DNA of 25,767 bases from Bacteroidales bacterium (GTDB lineage: Bacteria > Bacteroidota > Bacteroidia > Bacteroidales > UBA3824). The stretch's first letter is position 1. Each line of letters starts with the position of its first letter. Under the pieces are notes generated by a model. The model was not told where the DNA came from. It ran no database searches and saw only the letters and a program-made list of their open reading frames with translations. The stretch spans positions 1-25,767 of the forward strand of contig JAFYFR010000049.1 in the NCBI GenBank assembly GCA_017543645.1. Reading direction: 5' to 3'. The position numbers and the translations under genes are program-made. Below, in pieces: positions 8,099-15,810 of the stretch.

Positions 8099-8632
8099 AT
8101 GGACGAATTAGAAATCCTCAAACAGATACAAGAAGGCAACAAAGGCGCGTTTGAAATTCTTTTCAAGCAGTACTACCGTATGCTGGTGATATTTGCCGCC
8201 AAATACCTGCGCTCAATAGAAGAAGCGGAAGAGCTTGTGCAGCAGGTTTTTGTATCGTTTTGGGAGAAAGCCGCCCGCACCGACATCAACATCTCGCTAA
8301 AAGCGTATCTGTACAGATGGACTGCCAACGCCTGTATCAACCGCATCAAACATCTGAAAATCAAGGACAAATACGCGCAATACGCCGTTACCGAAATTCA
8401 AAACTCCTTTGACGACAACCTCCAGTTTACCGAGCCCGACCTGAAAGAAAAAATCGACAAGGCTATCGACCACCTTCCCACCAAATGCCGCGAGATATTT
8501 GTCAAAAGCCGCTTTGAGAACAAGAAAAACCACGAGATAGCCACTGAACTCGGCATTTCGGAAAAAACCGTTGAAAACCAAATGACTATAGCCCTCAAGA
8601 AACTTAGGGCAGACCTCGCGCAATTCCTATAA
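8099..8632 (+). CDS. ECF-type RNA polymerase sigma-70 factor (Bacteroidetes FecI-like group)
   Basis: A 177-residue sigma factor with only regions 2 and 4. Region 2 covers about residues 20-95, with FKQYYRMLVIFAAKYL, EEAEELVQQVFVSFWEKA (the region 2.2 core-binding helix) and LYRWTANACINRIKH. Region 4 covers about 120-172, with LPTKCREIFVKSRFENKKN and the helix-turn-helix HEIATELGISEKTVENQMT. Length and motifs fit the ECF family expanded in Bacteroidetes. No FecR-type anti-sigma gene or SusC/TonB receptor is adjacent, so it is an orphan whose signal is not evident. It is divergent from the kinase unit across about 150 bp and convergent with rho. Phosphorylation by the nearby kinase is conceivable but nothing in the sequence shows it. 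Confidence 0.93.
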   Translation: MDELEILKQIQEGNKGAFEILFKQYYRMLVIFAAKYLRSIEEAEELVQQVFVSFWEKAARTDINISLKAYLYRWTANACINRIKHLKIKDKYAQYAVTEIQNSFDDNLQFTEPDLKEKIDKAIDHLPTKCREIFVKSRFENKKNHEIATELGISEKTVENQMTIALKKLRADLAQFL

Positions 8633-8667
8633 AAAAAAGACATTCGGCACTTAAGTAACCGAATGTC
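8631..8667 (-). terminator. Intrinsic terminator of rho
   Basis: A perfect 9-bp stem (GACATTCGG at 8639-8647 with CCGAATGTC at 8659-8667) encloses an 11-nt loop. On the minus strand it is followed directly by eight T residues, so it ends rho transcription. For the plus-strand sigma gene the hairpin is not followed by T residues, so it would act poorly in that direction. Confidence 0.85.
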
Positions 8668-8696
8668 ACACAAATGAACATCTAAAACTAATCCTT

Positions 8697-10526
8697 CTAA
8701 ATTGATCCTGCGAGTTTTATGTACTCGTTTTTGGCGCGGATAAGGAACTCCTCGTTGTTGATGGTGTTTTTCATATAGTTGAGCAACCACAACATAGCCT
8801 CCTCGGGATTCATATCGGCGAGGTACTTGCGGAGTTTCCAGATAATATCCAACATACCGGGTATCAACAGCTTGTCCTCACGGCGCGTGCTTGAAGCATT
8901 GATGTCAACGGCGGGGAATATGCGCTTGTTGCTGAGCTTGCGGTCGAGCTGAAGCTCCATGTTGCCCGTACCTTTGAACTCCTCGAAAATCACCTCGTCC
9001 ATCTTGGAGCCGGTGTCGATAAGGGCTGTGGCAATGATTGTTAACGAGCCGCCGTCTTCGATGTTACGCGCCGCACCAAAAAAGCGTTTAGGCTTGTGCA
9101 ATGCGTTGGCATCAACACCGCCCGAAAGAACCTTGCCAGAAGCCGGCGCAACAGTGTTGTAGGCGCGTGCAAGACGGGTGATAGAGTCAAGCAGAATTAC
9201 CACATCGTGTCCGCACTCTACCATGCGTTTAGCTTTTTCGAGAACGATGTTTGCCACTTTCACGTGTTTTTCGGCAGGTTCGTCGAAAGTTGAAGAAATA
9301 ACCTCCGCCTTGACGCTGCGGGCCATGTCGGTTACTTCCTCGGGACGCTCGTCGATAAGCAATATAATGAGGTAAACATCGGGGTGATTGTCGGCAATAG
9401 AGTTTGCTATATCTTTGAGTAACACCGTTTTACCAGTTTTTGGCTGAGCCACTATCAATCCGCGCTGACCCTTGCCGATAGGTGCGAACATATCCACCAC
9501 GCGGCACGAAAGGTTTTTGGCGTGTTTTCCGCCGGTGAGGTTGAATTTCTCGTCGGGGAAAAGCGGTGTAAGATAGTCGAAAGGCACACGGTCGCGGATG
9601 AAATCGGGCGTGCGTCCGTTGATTTCGATAACCTTGATTAGCGGGAAATATTTTTCGCTCTCCTTAGGCGGACGGATTGTGCCGCGAACTGTATCGCCGG
9701 TCTTAAGTCCGAAAAGCTTTATCTGGGTCTGCGAAACGTAGATGTCGTCGGGCGAGTTGAAATAGTTGAAATCAGGACTGCGAAGGAAACCGTATCCGTC
9801 GGGCATGATTTCAAGCACGCCTGTATTCTCAATAAGTCCGTCCACGTCAAAAATCGAAGATTCCTTCTTGAAGTTCTGGAAACCAGAATCCATAGCACCA
9901 CCTTCGTCTGAAGGCTGCTCCTGAAGCACTTGCTCATCGGGAACGGTATTTGCAGGGGGTTCTACCGAAGTTTTTTTCTTAATAACCCTTTTTGAAACGG
10001 GAGCCGGTTCGGGAGCAGGCTGTGGAGCCGGTTCGGGAATATAGTCTGGAATAAAATCATCATCGTCAAGAAGGTCGGCAGACATAGGCTCTTCATCCTG
10101 AGGCATAGAAAATTCCAACTGATGTTTTGTTTTGTCTTTCAACGGCTGATCTTGCGGTGCCGGCTTGTTGGTCTGAATCTGCGAAGTCTGCTGCTCAAGA
10201 AGCTGCTCGTTTTGGTAACTCTGTGTGCCATTGCTAATTGAGACAGACGCTACCGGCTTGTTTTTAAGCACAAGACGATGACGTTTTTCCCTCACTCTTA
10301 CTGGCGGTTCGGGAATTTCGTATTGGATTTTGGGTTTCGTCTCCGCTTCTGGCTTGGCTTTCGGGGCTTTGGCAGGTTTGGGTGCTTCTTTTTCCTCCTG
10401 AGTTTCAATAATTTTTTGTATCAGTTCCTGTTTTTTGAAATAATCGGCCTTAGGTATACCCAAAGTTTTGGCTAAATCTCGTAATTCAGGAACCAATCGT
10501 TTAGACAGTTCTTTAGCGTCGTACAT
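8697..10526 (-). CDS. rho: Transcription termination factor Rho
   Basis: Hexameric RNA-dependent ATPase that ends untranslated transcripts. The 609-residue protein is far longer than E. coli Rho (419). Residues 1-45 are the Rho N-terminal helical domain ([20 protein letters not shown]). About 50-225 is an inserted low-complexity stretch rich in Pro, Glu, Lys and Gln, with [13 protein letters not shown], as is common in Bacteroidetes Rho. About 230-300 is the RNA-binding cold-shock fold ([16 protein letters not shown]). The ATPase core follows: P-loop QPKTGKT (361-367), Walker [11 protein letters not shown] (442-451), [10 protein letters not shown] (467-476) and [13 protein letters not shown] (519-531). 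Catalytic elements are intact. It has a promoter at 10657-10687, a leader of about 120 nt that could allow the autogenous control known for rho, and its own hairpin terminator. Confidence 0.97.
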   Translation of the reverse strand: MYDAKELSKRLVPELRDLAKTLGIPKADYFKKQELIQKIIETQEEKEAPKPAKAPKAKPEAETKPKIQYEIPEPPVRVREKRHRLVLKNKPVASVSISNGTQSYQNEQLLEQQTSQIQTNKPAPQDQPLKDKTKHQLEFSMPQDEEPMSADLLDDDDFIPDYIPEPAPQPAPEPAPVSKRVIKKKTSVEPPANTVPDEQVLQEQPSDEGGAMDSGFQNFKKESSIFDVDGLIENTGVLEIMPDGYGFLRSPDFNYFNSPDDIYVSQTQIKLFGLKTGDTVRGTIRPPKESEKYFPLIKVIEINGRTPDFIRDRVPFDYLTPLFPDEKFNLTGGKHAKNLSCRVVDMFAPIGKGQRGLIVAQPKTGKTVLLKDIANSIADNHPDVYLIILLIDERPEEVTDMARSVKAEVISSTFDEPAEKHVKVANIVLEKAKRMVECGHDVVILLDSITRLARAYNTVAPASGKVLSGGVDANALHKPKRFFGAARNIEDGGSLTIIATALIDTGSKMDEVIFEEFKGTGNMELQLDRKLSNKRIFPAVDINASSTRREDKLLIPGMLDIIWKLRKYLADMNPEEAMLWLLNYMKNTINNEEFLIRAKNEYIKLAGSI

Positions 10527-10656
10527 TGTAATGATTGTGTTTTATTATAAAAAAGTGGCGCAACGGCTTCTAATTTTTGATTGAATAATTGGGGCAAATG
10601 GATGTAGGAGCTGAATATTACTTCAAAAATAAGACGGCTGTCGCCTTTTCTGGTTG

Positions 10657-10687
10657 CAAATGTAGTTAGAAAAATCTATTCTCCAAA
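10657..10687 (-). promoter_or_regulatory. rho promoter, TTTG-N19-TACATTTG
   Basis: On the minus strand TTTG (10684-10687) and TACATTTG (10657-10664) are separated by exactly 19 bp, the Bacteroidetes sigma-ABfr arrangement. The start point would be near 10650, giving a leader of about 120 nt before the rho ATG. I saw no recognisable riboswitch or strong hairpin in that leader. Confidence 0.75.
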
Positions 10688-10723
10688 CAAAAAAGCTATT
10701 TTTATGCAAATTTTAACGGACAT

Positions 10724-11083
10724 TTATTTTACCAAAAGCTTTTTGATAAGGACTTTGCCGTCGTCGAATGTAATCTTGGCAAGATAAATACCTGATTCAC
10801 AGTTTTCAAGATACAACGAAACATCTTCGTAAAGGTCTTCGGATTTTTTCTTCACCTGAACGCTCTTGCCAATAATGTTGGTGATTTCTACCTTTATGAT
10901 AAGTGCCTGCGACTTGAAATTTACCACATTGCCCACCACAGGGTTGGGATAGATTATCACGTCGTGGGCAAAGCTATTAAGATTTTGAACGTAGAAATCT
11001 TGAATTATTGTTTTCTGCGCCTCTGCCTGCGAAAACGTTATGCAAAATAATGCCGTTAATAATATGGTTTTAACGAGTTTCAT
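10724..11083 (-). CDS. Minimal secreted protein consisting of a signal peptide and a T9SS type A sorting domain
   Basis: A 119-residue protein. Residues 1-23 are a classical signal peptide (KTILLTALFCITFSQAEAQ). Residues about 42-119 match the type IX secretion C-terminal sorting domain: VIIYPNPVVGNVVNF, then VEITNIIGKSVQV, then SGIYLAKITFDDGKVLIKKL with the final basic LLVK. Known CTDs follow a cargo domain and are removed by the PorU sortase after export through the T9SS. Here only about 20 residues (KTIIQDFYVQ and a few more) separate the two signals, so the cargo is almost absent. It may be a tiny exported peptide, a surface-anchor carrier or a shrunken remnant. It lies between kdsB and rho and is not obviously co-transcribed with either. 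Domain call is firm, role unknown. Confidence 0.85.
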   Translation of the reverse strand: MKLVKTILLTALFCITFSQAEAQKTIIQDFYVQNLNSFAHDVIIYPNPVVGNVVNFKSQALIIKVEITNIIGKSVQVKKKSEDLYEDVSLYLENCESGIYLAKITFDDGKVLIKKLLVK

Positions 11084-11148
11084 ATTCGATTTATTCTCAA
11101 AATTTATTTTCTTTTACGTTTACACAAAAAAATTGTTTCACAATATAC

Positions 11149-11156
11149 CAAAATTA
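11149..11156 (-). promoter_or_regulatory. Possible -7 box for the T9SS sorting-domain protein
   Basis: Minus-strand TAATTTTG fits TAnnTTTG about 66 bp upstream of the start, just downstream of the possible kdsB terminator. No -33 element is visible at the expected distance, and the area is AT-rich, so a chance match is possible. Confidence 0.3.
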
Positions 11157-11160
11157 AAAA

Positions 11161-11196
11161 TATTCCGTTGTACTCACCTTCGGTCAAGCGGGAATA
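11161..11196 (-). terminator. Possible terminator of kdsB
   Basis: TATTCC (11161-11166) pairs with GGAATA (11191-11196), extended past a bulge by TTG (11168-11170) with CAA (11185-11187). On the minus strand it is followed by an ATTTTTAATTTTGG tract. The imperfect stem makes this a moderate-to-weak call. Confidence 0.35.
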
Positions 11197-11200
11197 ATAA

Positions 11201-11953
11201 TTAATTGATATCCATTGTTTTCAATATTTTTTCAAGATCCTCGGGAGTATCCACCGCCAAACCTTCAAAATCGGTGAGGCACACCTTTATTTTATATGCG
11301 TTCTCAATCCAGCGGTTCTGCTCAAGACGTTCGGCAAGCTCCAGACCCGACTGCGGAAGGAGCGTGATTTTCTGAAGAATGTCGCTACGGTAAGCGTAAA
11401 CACCTATATGACGGTAATATACATGGCTTGTAACCCATTGTTCGCGCTCTTTTCCACGGTAAAACGGAATCGGCGAACGGCTGAAATATACTGCCTCGTT
11501 GTTGGTGTTGACAATCACTTTGGCGGTGTTCTCGCTAAACACTTCGTCGGAGGTCTTGGCTCGTTTTACCAAAGTGGCAATCTCCACAGAGCTGTCGTTA
11601 AACAGGCTGCCGAGCTGACGGAGCTGGTCGGGGTCAACAAAAGGTTCGTCGCCTTGGATGTTAATCACAGCGGCAAAGGTCTTGCCGGTCTGCTCCGAAT
11701 ATATTTTGGCGGCTTCGGCACAACGGTCGGTACCGCTCTGATGTTTTTCGGAGGTCATAACCACCTTTCCGCCAAACTTGCCAACTTCGTTGAAAATACG
11801 CTGGTCGTCGGTGGCAACTACCACATCGTCAAAAGCTTGCGAGGCTCGCTCGTACACGCGGTGAATCATGGTCTTGCTGCCAATCATCGCCAATGGCTTT
11901 CCCGGAAACCGCGTAGAGGCATAACGAGAAGGGATAATTCCTAATATCTGCAT
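11201..11953 (-). CDS. kdsB: 3-deoxy-manno-octulosonate cytidylyltransferase (CMP-KDO synthetase)
   Basis: KdsB transfers CMP from CTP to KDO, producing the activated sugar for the lipid A-KDO core of lipopolysaccharide; it acts in the cytoplasm. The 250-residue length is typical. Diagnostic motifs are present in order: IIPSRYASTRFPGKPL (6-21, nucleotide binding), VVATDD, HQSGTDRCAEAA, NIQGDEPFVDP (the metal- and sugar-binding NxQGDEP core), YFSRSPIPF, HIGVYAYR, LELAERLEQNRWIE and the terminal VDTPEDLE. No key residue is missing. It stands as a single minus-strand gene with its own -7 box upstream. Its presence shows a Gram-negative envelope. Confidence 0.96.
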   Translation of the reverse strand: MQILGIIPSRYASTRFPGKPLAMIGSKTMIHRVYERASQAFDDVVVATDDQRIFNEVGKFGGKVVMTSEKHQSGTDRCAEAAKIYSEQTGKTFAAVINIQGDEPFVDPDQLRQLGSLFNDSSVEIATLVKRAKTSDEVFSENTAKVIVNTNNEAVYFSRSPIPFYRGKEREQWVTSHVYYRHIGVYAYRSDILQKITLLPQSGLELAERLEQNRWIENAYKIKVCLTDFEGLAVDTPEDLEKILKTMDIN

Positions 11954-11975
11954 TTTTAAGTTCTTTATTTTTTTG

Positions 11976-11983
11976 CAAAATTA
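11976..11983 (-). promoter_or_regulatory. -7 box for kdsB
   Basis: Minus-strand TAATTTTG fits TAnnTTTG and lies 22 bp upstream of the kdsB ATG. The nearest TTTG-like -33 candidate is 22 bp further upstream, slightly longer than the preferred 19-21 bp spacing. Confidence 0.45.
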
Positions 11984-12104
11984 TAAAAAAATTTGATTTT
12001 CAACACAAAAGATATTATTAAAATTTTTTTATCAAAAAGAGAGATGCCGTATTATTTTTTTCCGTAAATTTTGAGTGCGAAAAAAAATTAGAAAAGCGTG
12101 AATC

Positions 12105-12698
12105 ATGGAAGATTTAAAAAATATAGACCTCTTGTCGATTGACCAAAACTGGCTGCAGCCCGGAGCTGGCAAAATACTCATATCCAAACCGTTTTCGGGC
12201 GAGGCGTATTTCGACAAGTCGGTGGTATATATAGCCAAACACGACGAGGAGGGCAGCGTGGGCTTTATCCTCAACAAACCTGTGCTTACCGATATCAACA
12301 TTATAAAACACATACAGAACTATTCGTGGAATCTTTGGTTCGGAGGCCCCGTGCAGAGCGAGTTTATATATTTTATCCACACGGCTGGCAAAGAGTTAGT
12401 GCCGGGCTGCCTGCCCATAGCCGAAGGAATATTCTGGGGAGGAGATTTCAACCTTGTAACCAAACTCATTGAAAAAGGCAAAATTAGCGAAAAATCCATC
12501 CGATTTTTCCTCGGATATTCGGGTTGGGAAAAGGGACAGTTAGAGAAGGAAATAAACGAGAAATTCTGGATAGTGGGCAAACTCGACACCTCTATAATTA
12601 TGGACACCGAAGCCGACACGTGGAAAGAGGCTGTGAAAAACCTCGGCGGACGTTACCGCGTTTGGGAAAACCTTCCTCCCGACCCGCTGCTAAATTAA
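12105..12698 (+). CDS. yqgE: YqgE/AlgH family protein
   Basis: A 197-residue cytoplasmic protein of the widely conserved YqgE/AlgH (formerly DUF179) family, whose molecular function is not settled. Typical features are LQPGAGKILISKPF near the N-terminus, YFDKSVVYIAKHDEEGSVGFILNKP (in two parts, about residues 35-60), WFGGPVQSEFIYFIH (73-87), FWGGDF (103-108), and the C-terminal GYSGWEKGQLEKEI (about 133-146) with a late WKEAVKNLGGRY. Length is normal. A near-consensus AAATTTTG lies at 12066-12073 as a weak promoter candidate. The gene converges on the class IV aminotransferase-like gene with only 14 bp between stop codons and no visible terminator. Family call is firm. Confidence 0.93.
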   Translation: MEDLKNIDLLSIDQNWLQPGAGKILISKPFSGEAYFDKSVVYIAKHDEEGSVGFILNKPVLTDINIIKHIQNYSWNLWFGGPVQSEFIYFIHTAGKELVPGCLPIAEGIFWGGDFNLVTKLIEKGKISEKSIRFFLGYSGWEKGQLEKEINEKFWIVGKLDTSIIMDTEADTWKEAVKNLGGRYRVWENLPPDPLLN

Positions 12699-12712
12699 TT
12701 GACAGTAAGGAA

Positions 12713-13588
12713 TTAAAACTCGTCGGAATAGTAGTCGTTGAGCTTGTTGAGAATGGCTTCGGCGGTTCGGCGGTAAAAACGGCGGTTTTGCAACGCGCCA
12801 ACCCATACTATGCCAAACTCGGTGGACGCAAGAAAAATCTCATCCACAACTTTCAGAAAATCAAGCGTTATATTGGTTTTAACGTCCGCTTGTATGCCGA
12901 GCGTATCAGCCACATCGAGCACATGATGGCGAATAACGCTGTCGCAACATCCCTCGCTCAACGGCGGAGTGTACAAAACAGAATCCTTTACGCAAAACAC
13001 ATTTCCATGCAACGCCGATTCTACAATATTCCCCTGAGTATTAAGCACTAAGGCATCGGTAGTGCGCATTTTGCGGGCGTGCTGCGCTGCAAGGTTCTTT
13101 ACAAGGCTCACCGCGTGGGTGTTGAAATTGGAAATATGTCCCGAAGGCATGGGAATCTCGTCGTAGATGCACAGCGAAAGAGCCTGCTTGTTTAGCTCGT
13201 ACAATACCGTAGGCATATGGTTGACCATCGCAACATATTCAATTTCAGTATTTTGCGGTAAAATATCAACGCCGCCCTTGCGAAAAACCAAAAGTGTGAG
13301 CAATCCGCCCTTGAATATCTTGTTTTTAATCAAAAGCTTAGTGAGCTCGTCTTTGAGGACGGCGCGTTCAGTTGAAAACTTTTTGGGAATATCCATGTTA
13401 AGAAACGACATTGCGGCGCAAAGCTTGTCGATATGCCGCCCGAAGAACAGAATCTTGCTCGCATTGGTGCGGAAATGCTCATACACACAGTCGCCATACA
13501 CCAAAGCACGGTTTATATCATTGATATTTAGCGACGAAGACGACTGGTACTTGCCGTTGAAATCTATTTGTGAAACTTGTTCTGCCAT
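12713..13588 (-). CDS. Class IV aminotransferase-like protein with catalytic lysine position replaced
   Basis: A 291-residue member of the fold-type IV PLP family (branched-chain aminotransferase, D-amino acid aminotransferase, 4-amino-4-deoxychorismate lyase). Family signs are RALVYGDCVYEHFRTN near the N-terminus, RTTDALVLNTQGNIVES followed by GNVFCVKD, LYTPPLSEGCCDSVIR and VDEIFLASTEFGI. Where relatives usually have SNFKT or a similar segment with the PLP-binding lysine, this protein reads ISNFNTHAVSL, with Asn encoded AAC. The closest other lysine is nine residues downstream (VKNLAA). It may therefore be a non-catalytic homologue or use a shifted lysine. The gene starts 9 bp after the rhomboid stop, so the two are co-transcribed. 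Family call is good; pabC-like function should not be assumed. Confidence 0.8.
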   Translation of the reverse strand: MAEQVSQIDFNGKYQSSSSLNINDINRALVYGDCVYEHFRTNASKILFFGRHIDKLCAAMSFLNMDIPKKFSTERAVLKDELTKLLIKNKIFKGGLLTLLVFRKGGVDILPQNTEIEYVAMVNHMPTVLYELNKQALSLCIYDEIPMPSGHISNFNTHAVSLVKNLAAQHARKMRTTDALVLNTQGNIVESALHGNVFCVKDSVLYTPPLSEGCCDSVIRHHVLDVADTLGIQADVKTNITLDFLKVVDEIFLASTEFGIVWVGALQNRRFYRRTAEAILNKLNDYYSDEF

Positions 13589-13597
13589 AACTTCTGA

Positions 13598-14236
13598 TTA
13601 ACCGAATTGATTGATAAAATGCCTGACAATAGATGGATAACAAATTATCGGGAACAACAAGCCGAAAACCGCGCCCCAGAAATGCGCAGAGTGTCCGATG
13701 TTGTCGATATTCTTTTTAGCCATGAAATGACAATAGAGCAGGAACAGAGGCCCGAAAACATATCCCGGAACAGCCACAGGGATAAAGAAAAGCCCGATAC
13801 CCATCTTGGGAGCAAACAGAATGGCTGCGAACAGCACCGCCGATACCGCCCCCGACGCTCCGATGGCATTGTAATAAGGCTGCTCGCGGTATTTGAACAA
13901 ATCGCCGAGCGACGAAACCATCAACGCCAAAATATAGAACACGGCAAAAAGGATCTCGCCAGCCACGGCGCCAAAAATCGTCTGAAACACCTCTTCCACA
14001 AAATAGCCGAAAAAATAGAGCGTGAGCATATTGAACAAAAGGTGCATCCATCCTCCGTGAACCAGTCCCGACGAAAACAGACGGTAAAAATCCCTCCTGT
14101 GCCACACCATAAAGGCGTTGAACTTCAGCTTGTCGAACCACTCGGGACGGCTCATGCTGTAGGGCAGGGGATTCTGCTCCTGAAACGAGGCGATGGATAT
14201 TATAGTTGTTGCCGCTATTATTAAGGTGGTAACCAT
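13598..14236 (-). CDS. Rhomboid family intramembrane serine protease
   Basis: A 212-residue inner-membrane protease with about six hydrophobic segments. The rhomboid signatures are complete: HGGWMHLLFNM (the H-x4-H-x3-N element of helix 2), GASGAVSAVLFA (GxSG with the catalytic serine) and DNIGHSAHFWGAVFG (catalytic histidine on the last helix). I chose ATG 14234-14236 (MVTTLIIAATT) over an upstream frame extension to 14359. The extension is very AT-rich, would start beyond the -7 box at 14267-14274, and adds a hydrophobic segment not seen at this place in simple rhomboids. The aminotransferase-like gene follows after 9 bp. Natural substrates are unknown. Confidence 0.92.
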   Translation of the reverse strand: MVTTLIIAATTIISIASFQEQNPLPYSMSRPEWFDKLKFNAFMVWHRRDFYRLFSSGLVHGGWMHLLFNMLTLYFFGYFVEEVFQTIFGAVAGEILFAVFYILALMVSSLGDLFKYREQPYYNAIGASGAVSAVLFAAILFAPKMGIGLFFIPVAVPGYVFGPLFLLYCHFMAKKNIDNIGHSAHFWGAVFGLLFPIICYPSIVRHFINQFG

Positions 14237-14266
14237 TGTCAAAAAAAAAATCAGTTTTTTATGCCG

Positions 14267-14274
14267 CAAAAATA
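14267..14274 (-). promoter_or_regulatory. -7 box for the rhomboid-aminotransferase pair
   Basis: Minus-strand TATTTTTG fits TAnnTTTG and lies 30 bp upstream of the chosen rhomboid start. The -33 position is not conserved. It supports the start at 14236 rather than 14359. Confidence 0.45.
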
Positions 14275-14369
14275 TCGCATAATTGCAACAAAAAGAAATA
14301 AATCCGAAGATTAAGATAGTTTTTTTTGAAAAAAAAGCCAAAAATATATTCTTACACATCTCATTTTTC

Positions 14370-14377
14370 TATATTTG
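14370..14377 (+). promoter_or_regulatory. -7 box for pyrBI
   Basis: TATATTTG is a full TAnnTTTG match, 48 bp before the chosen pyrB ATG. The -33 position shows only TATT. A TTG inside this box could be misread as a pyrB start codon. Confidence 0.55.
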
Positions 14378-14425
14378 CTAAATAGAATACGGAATAATAA
14401 CACTATATTAAAATACTATAAATCA

Positions 14426-15337
14426 ATGATAAACAAAAGTCTTATATCAATTACCGATTTTTCTACCGAAGAAATATTGCGGATACTTGAAATAGCCGAA
14501 GATTTTGAAAACAAGCCCGAGCCGCACCTCCTGGACGGCAAAGTGGTGGCTACGCTGTTTTTTGAACCCTCCACTCGCACACGGTTGAGCTTCGAAAGCG
14601 CGGTTAACCGTCTCGGAGGCAGAATCATCGGTTTTTCCGACCCGAACATCTCAAGCGTTTCCAAGGGCGAAACTCTCAAAGACACAATCCGCATAGTATC
14701 AAACTATTGCGACCTGATTGTAATGCGCCATCCATTGGAAGGCAGCTGCCGATACGCCAGCGAAGTGGCCACCGTACCGGTAATCAACGCAGGCGACGGA
14801 GCGCACCAGCACCCCACTCAGACACTTTTAGACATGTATTCAATCAAAAAGACCCAGAAACGTTTAGATAATATCAACATCTTTATGGTGGGCGATTTGA
14901 AATACGGACGCACAGTGCACTCGTTGGTACAGGCTATGTCGCCGTTCAACCCGATTTTCAACTTTATCTCGCACCCAAAGCTCAAAATGCCTAAGGAGTA
15001 TCTCGACTTTCTCGACCAGAAAGGCGTAAAATACTACGAGCACGAACAGTTCAACGACATCATCTCCGAGGCCGACATAATCTACATGACACGTGTACAA
15101 CGCGAACGTTTTCAAGACCTTATGGAATACGAAAAGACCAAAGACCTCTACATCCTGCGCAACAGTATGCTCGCCAACACCAAGCCTAACATGAAAATTC
15201 TCCACCCCCTGCCGCGTGTCAACGAAATTCAGCAGGACGTGGACACAAATCCCAAGGCATACTATTTTGAACAGGCTTTGAACGGTGTATTTGCCCGCCA
15301 AGCTGTGATTTCTTACGTTTTAGGACTTAAAAAATAA
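14426..15337 (+). CDS. pyrB: Aspartate carbamoyltransferase, catalytic subunit
   Basis: Joins carbamoyl phosphate and aspartate to N-carbamoyl-aspartate, the committed step of pyrimidine synthesis. From ATG 14426 the protein has 303 residues, close to the 306-311 usual for PyrB. Key motifs: [15 protein letters not shown] (carbamoyl-phosphate binding), [37 protein letters not shown], and HPLPRVNEI near the C-terminus. An in-frame TTG at 14375 would extend the protein by 17 residues, but it falls inside the promoter box and the added residues are AT-coded filler. pyrI follows after 17 bp, so the two subunits are made from one message. No attenuator was recognised in the 48-nt stretch upstream. 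Confidence 0.96.
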   Translation: MINKSLISITDFSTEEILRILEIAEDFENKPEPHLLDGKVVATLFFEPSTRTRLSFESAVNRLGGRIIGFSDPNISSVSKGETLKDTIRIVSNYCDLIVMRHPLEGSCRYASEVATVPVINAGDGAHQHPTQTLLDMYSIKKTQKRLDNINIFMVGDLKYGRTVHSLVQAMSPFNPIFNFISHPKLKMPKEYLDFLDQKGVKYYEHEQFNDIISEADIIYMTRVQRERFQDLMEYEKTKDLYILRNSMLANTKPNMKILHPLPRVNEIQQDVDTNPKAYYFEQALNGVFARQAVISYVLGLKK

Positions 15338-15354
15338 TTAAAAACTTACCCAAA

Positions 15355-15810
15355 ATGGACAAATCAGAATTGAAAGTAAACGCCATAAAGGACGGCACTG
15401 TGATAGACCACATCCCTGCCCAAGACCTTTTTGAAGTTATCAAGATACTCAACCTCGAAAAAACCGACAACCAGGTAACATTCGGCACCAACCTGGACAG
15501 CAAGAAACTCGGCAAGAAAGCCATCATCAAGGTTTCCGACAAGTTTTTCCAAGACAGCGAAATCAACAAGATAGCCCTCATCGCACCTCGCGCCAACCTC
15601 AATATCATAAAAAACTACGAGGTAGTGGAAAAACGCCCTGTGGTACTGCCAGAATCTATCAAAGGAATATGCAAGTGTATGAATCCCAAGTGCATAACCA
15701 ATTCCGAACCGATGGAAACCAAGTTTGACGTGGTATCGACCGAGCCTCCCGCCCTACGCTGCTACTACTGCGGCAAAATCACCGACCGTCAGCACTTTGT
15801 GATTATTTAA
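15355..15810 (+). CDS. pyrI: Aspartate carbamoyltransferase, regulatory subunit
   Basis: The 151-residue PyrI binds CTP and ATP and pairs with PyrB in the allosteric dodecamer. The N-terminal allosteric domain contains VNAIKDGTVIDHIPAQDL and KILNLEKTDNQVTFGTNL. The C-terminal zinc domain has the four cysteines in the expected spacing, CMNPKC (C-x4-C) and CYYC (C-x2-C), separated by NSEPMETKFDVV and adjoining residues. Length is normal. Its stop codon (15808-15810) directly abuts the stop codon of the converging 7TMR-HD gene at 15811, leaving no intergenic space. Confidence 0.96.
   Translation: MDKSELKVNAIKDGTVIDHIPAQDLFEVIKILNLEKTDNQVTFGTNLDSKKLGKKAIIKVSDKFFQDSEINKIALIAPRANLNIIKNYEVVEKRPVVLPESIKGICKCMNPKCITNSEPMETKFDVVSTEPPALRCYYCGKITDRQHFVII

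Noticed and set aside
8639..8667. Terminator for the ECF sigma gene
   Set aside because: The hairpin is followed by T residues only on the minus strand, so it is assigned to rho.
13607..14224. A 205-codon plus-strand frame opposite the rhomboid gene
   Set aside because: Antisense shadow; charged, low-complexity, no motif, while the minus strand has full rhomboid signatures.
14237..14359. N-terminal 41-residue extension of the rhomboid protein
   Set aside because: It would begin upstream of the -7 box at 14267-14274 and is AT-rich with poly-A runs.
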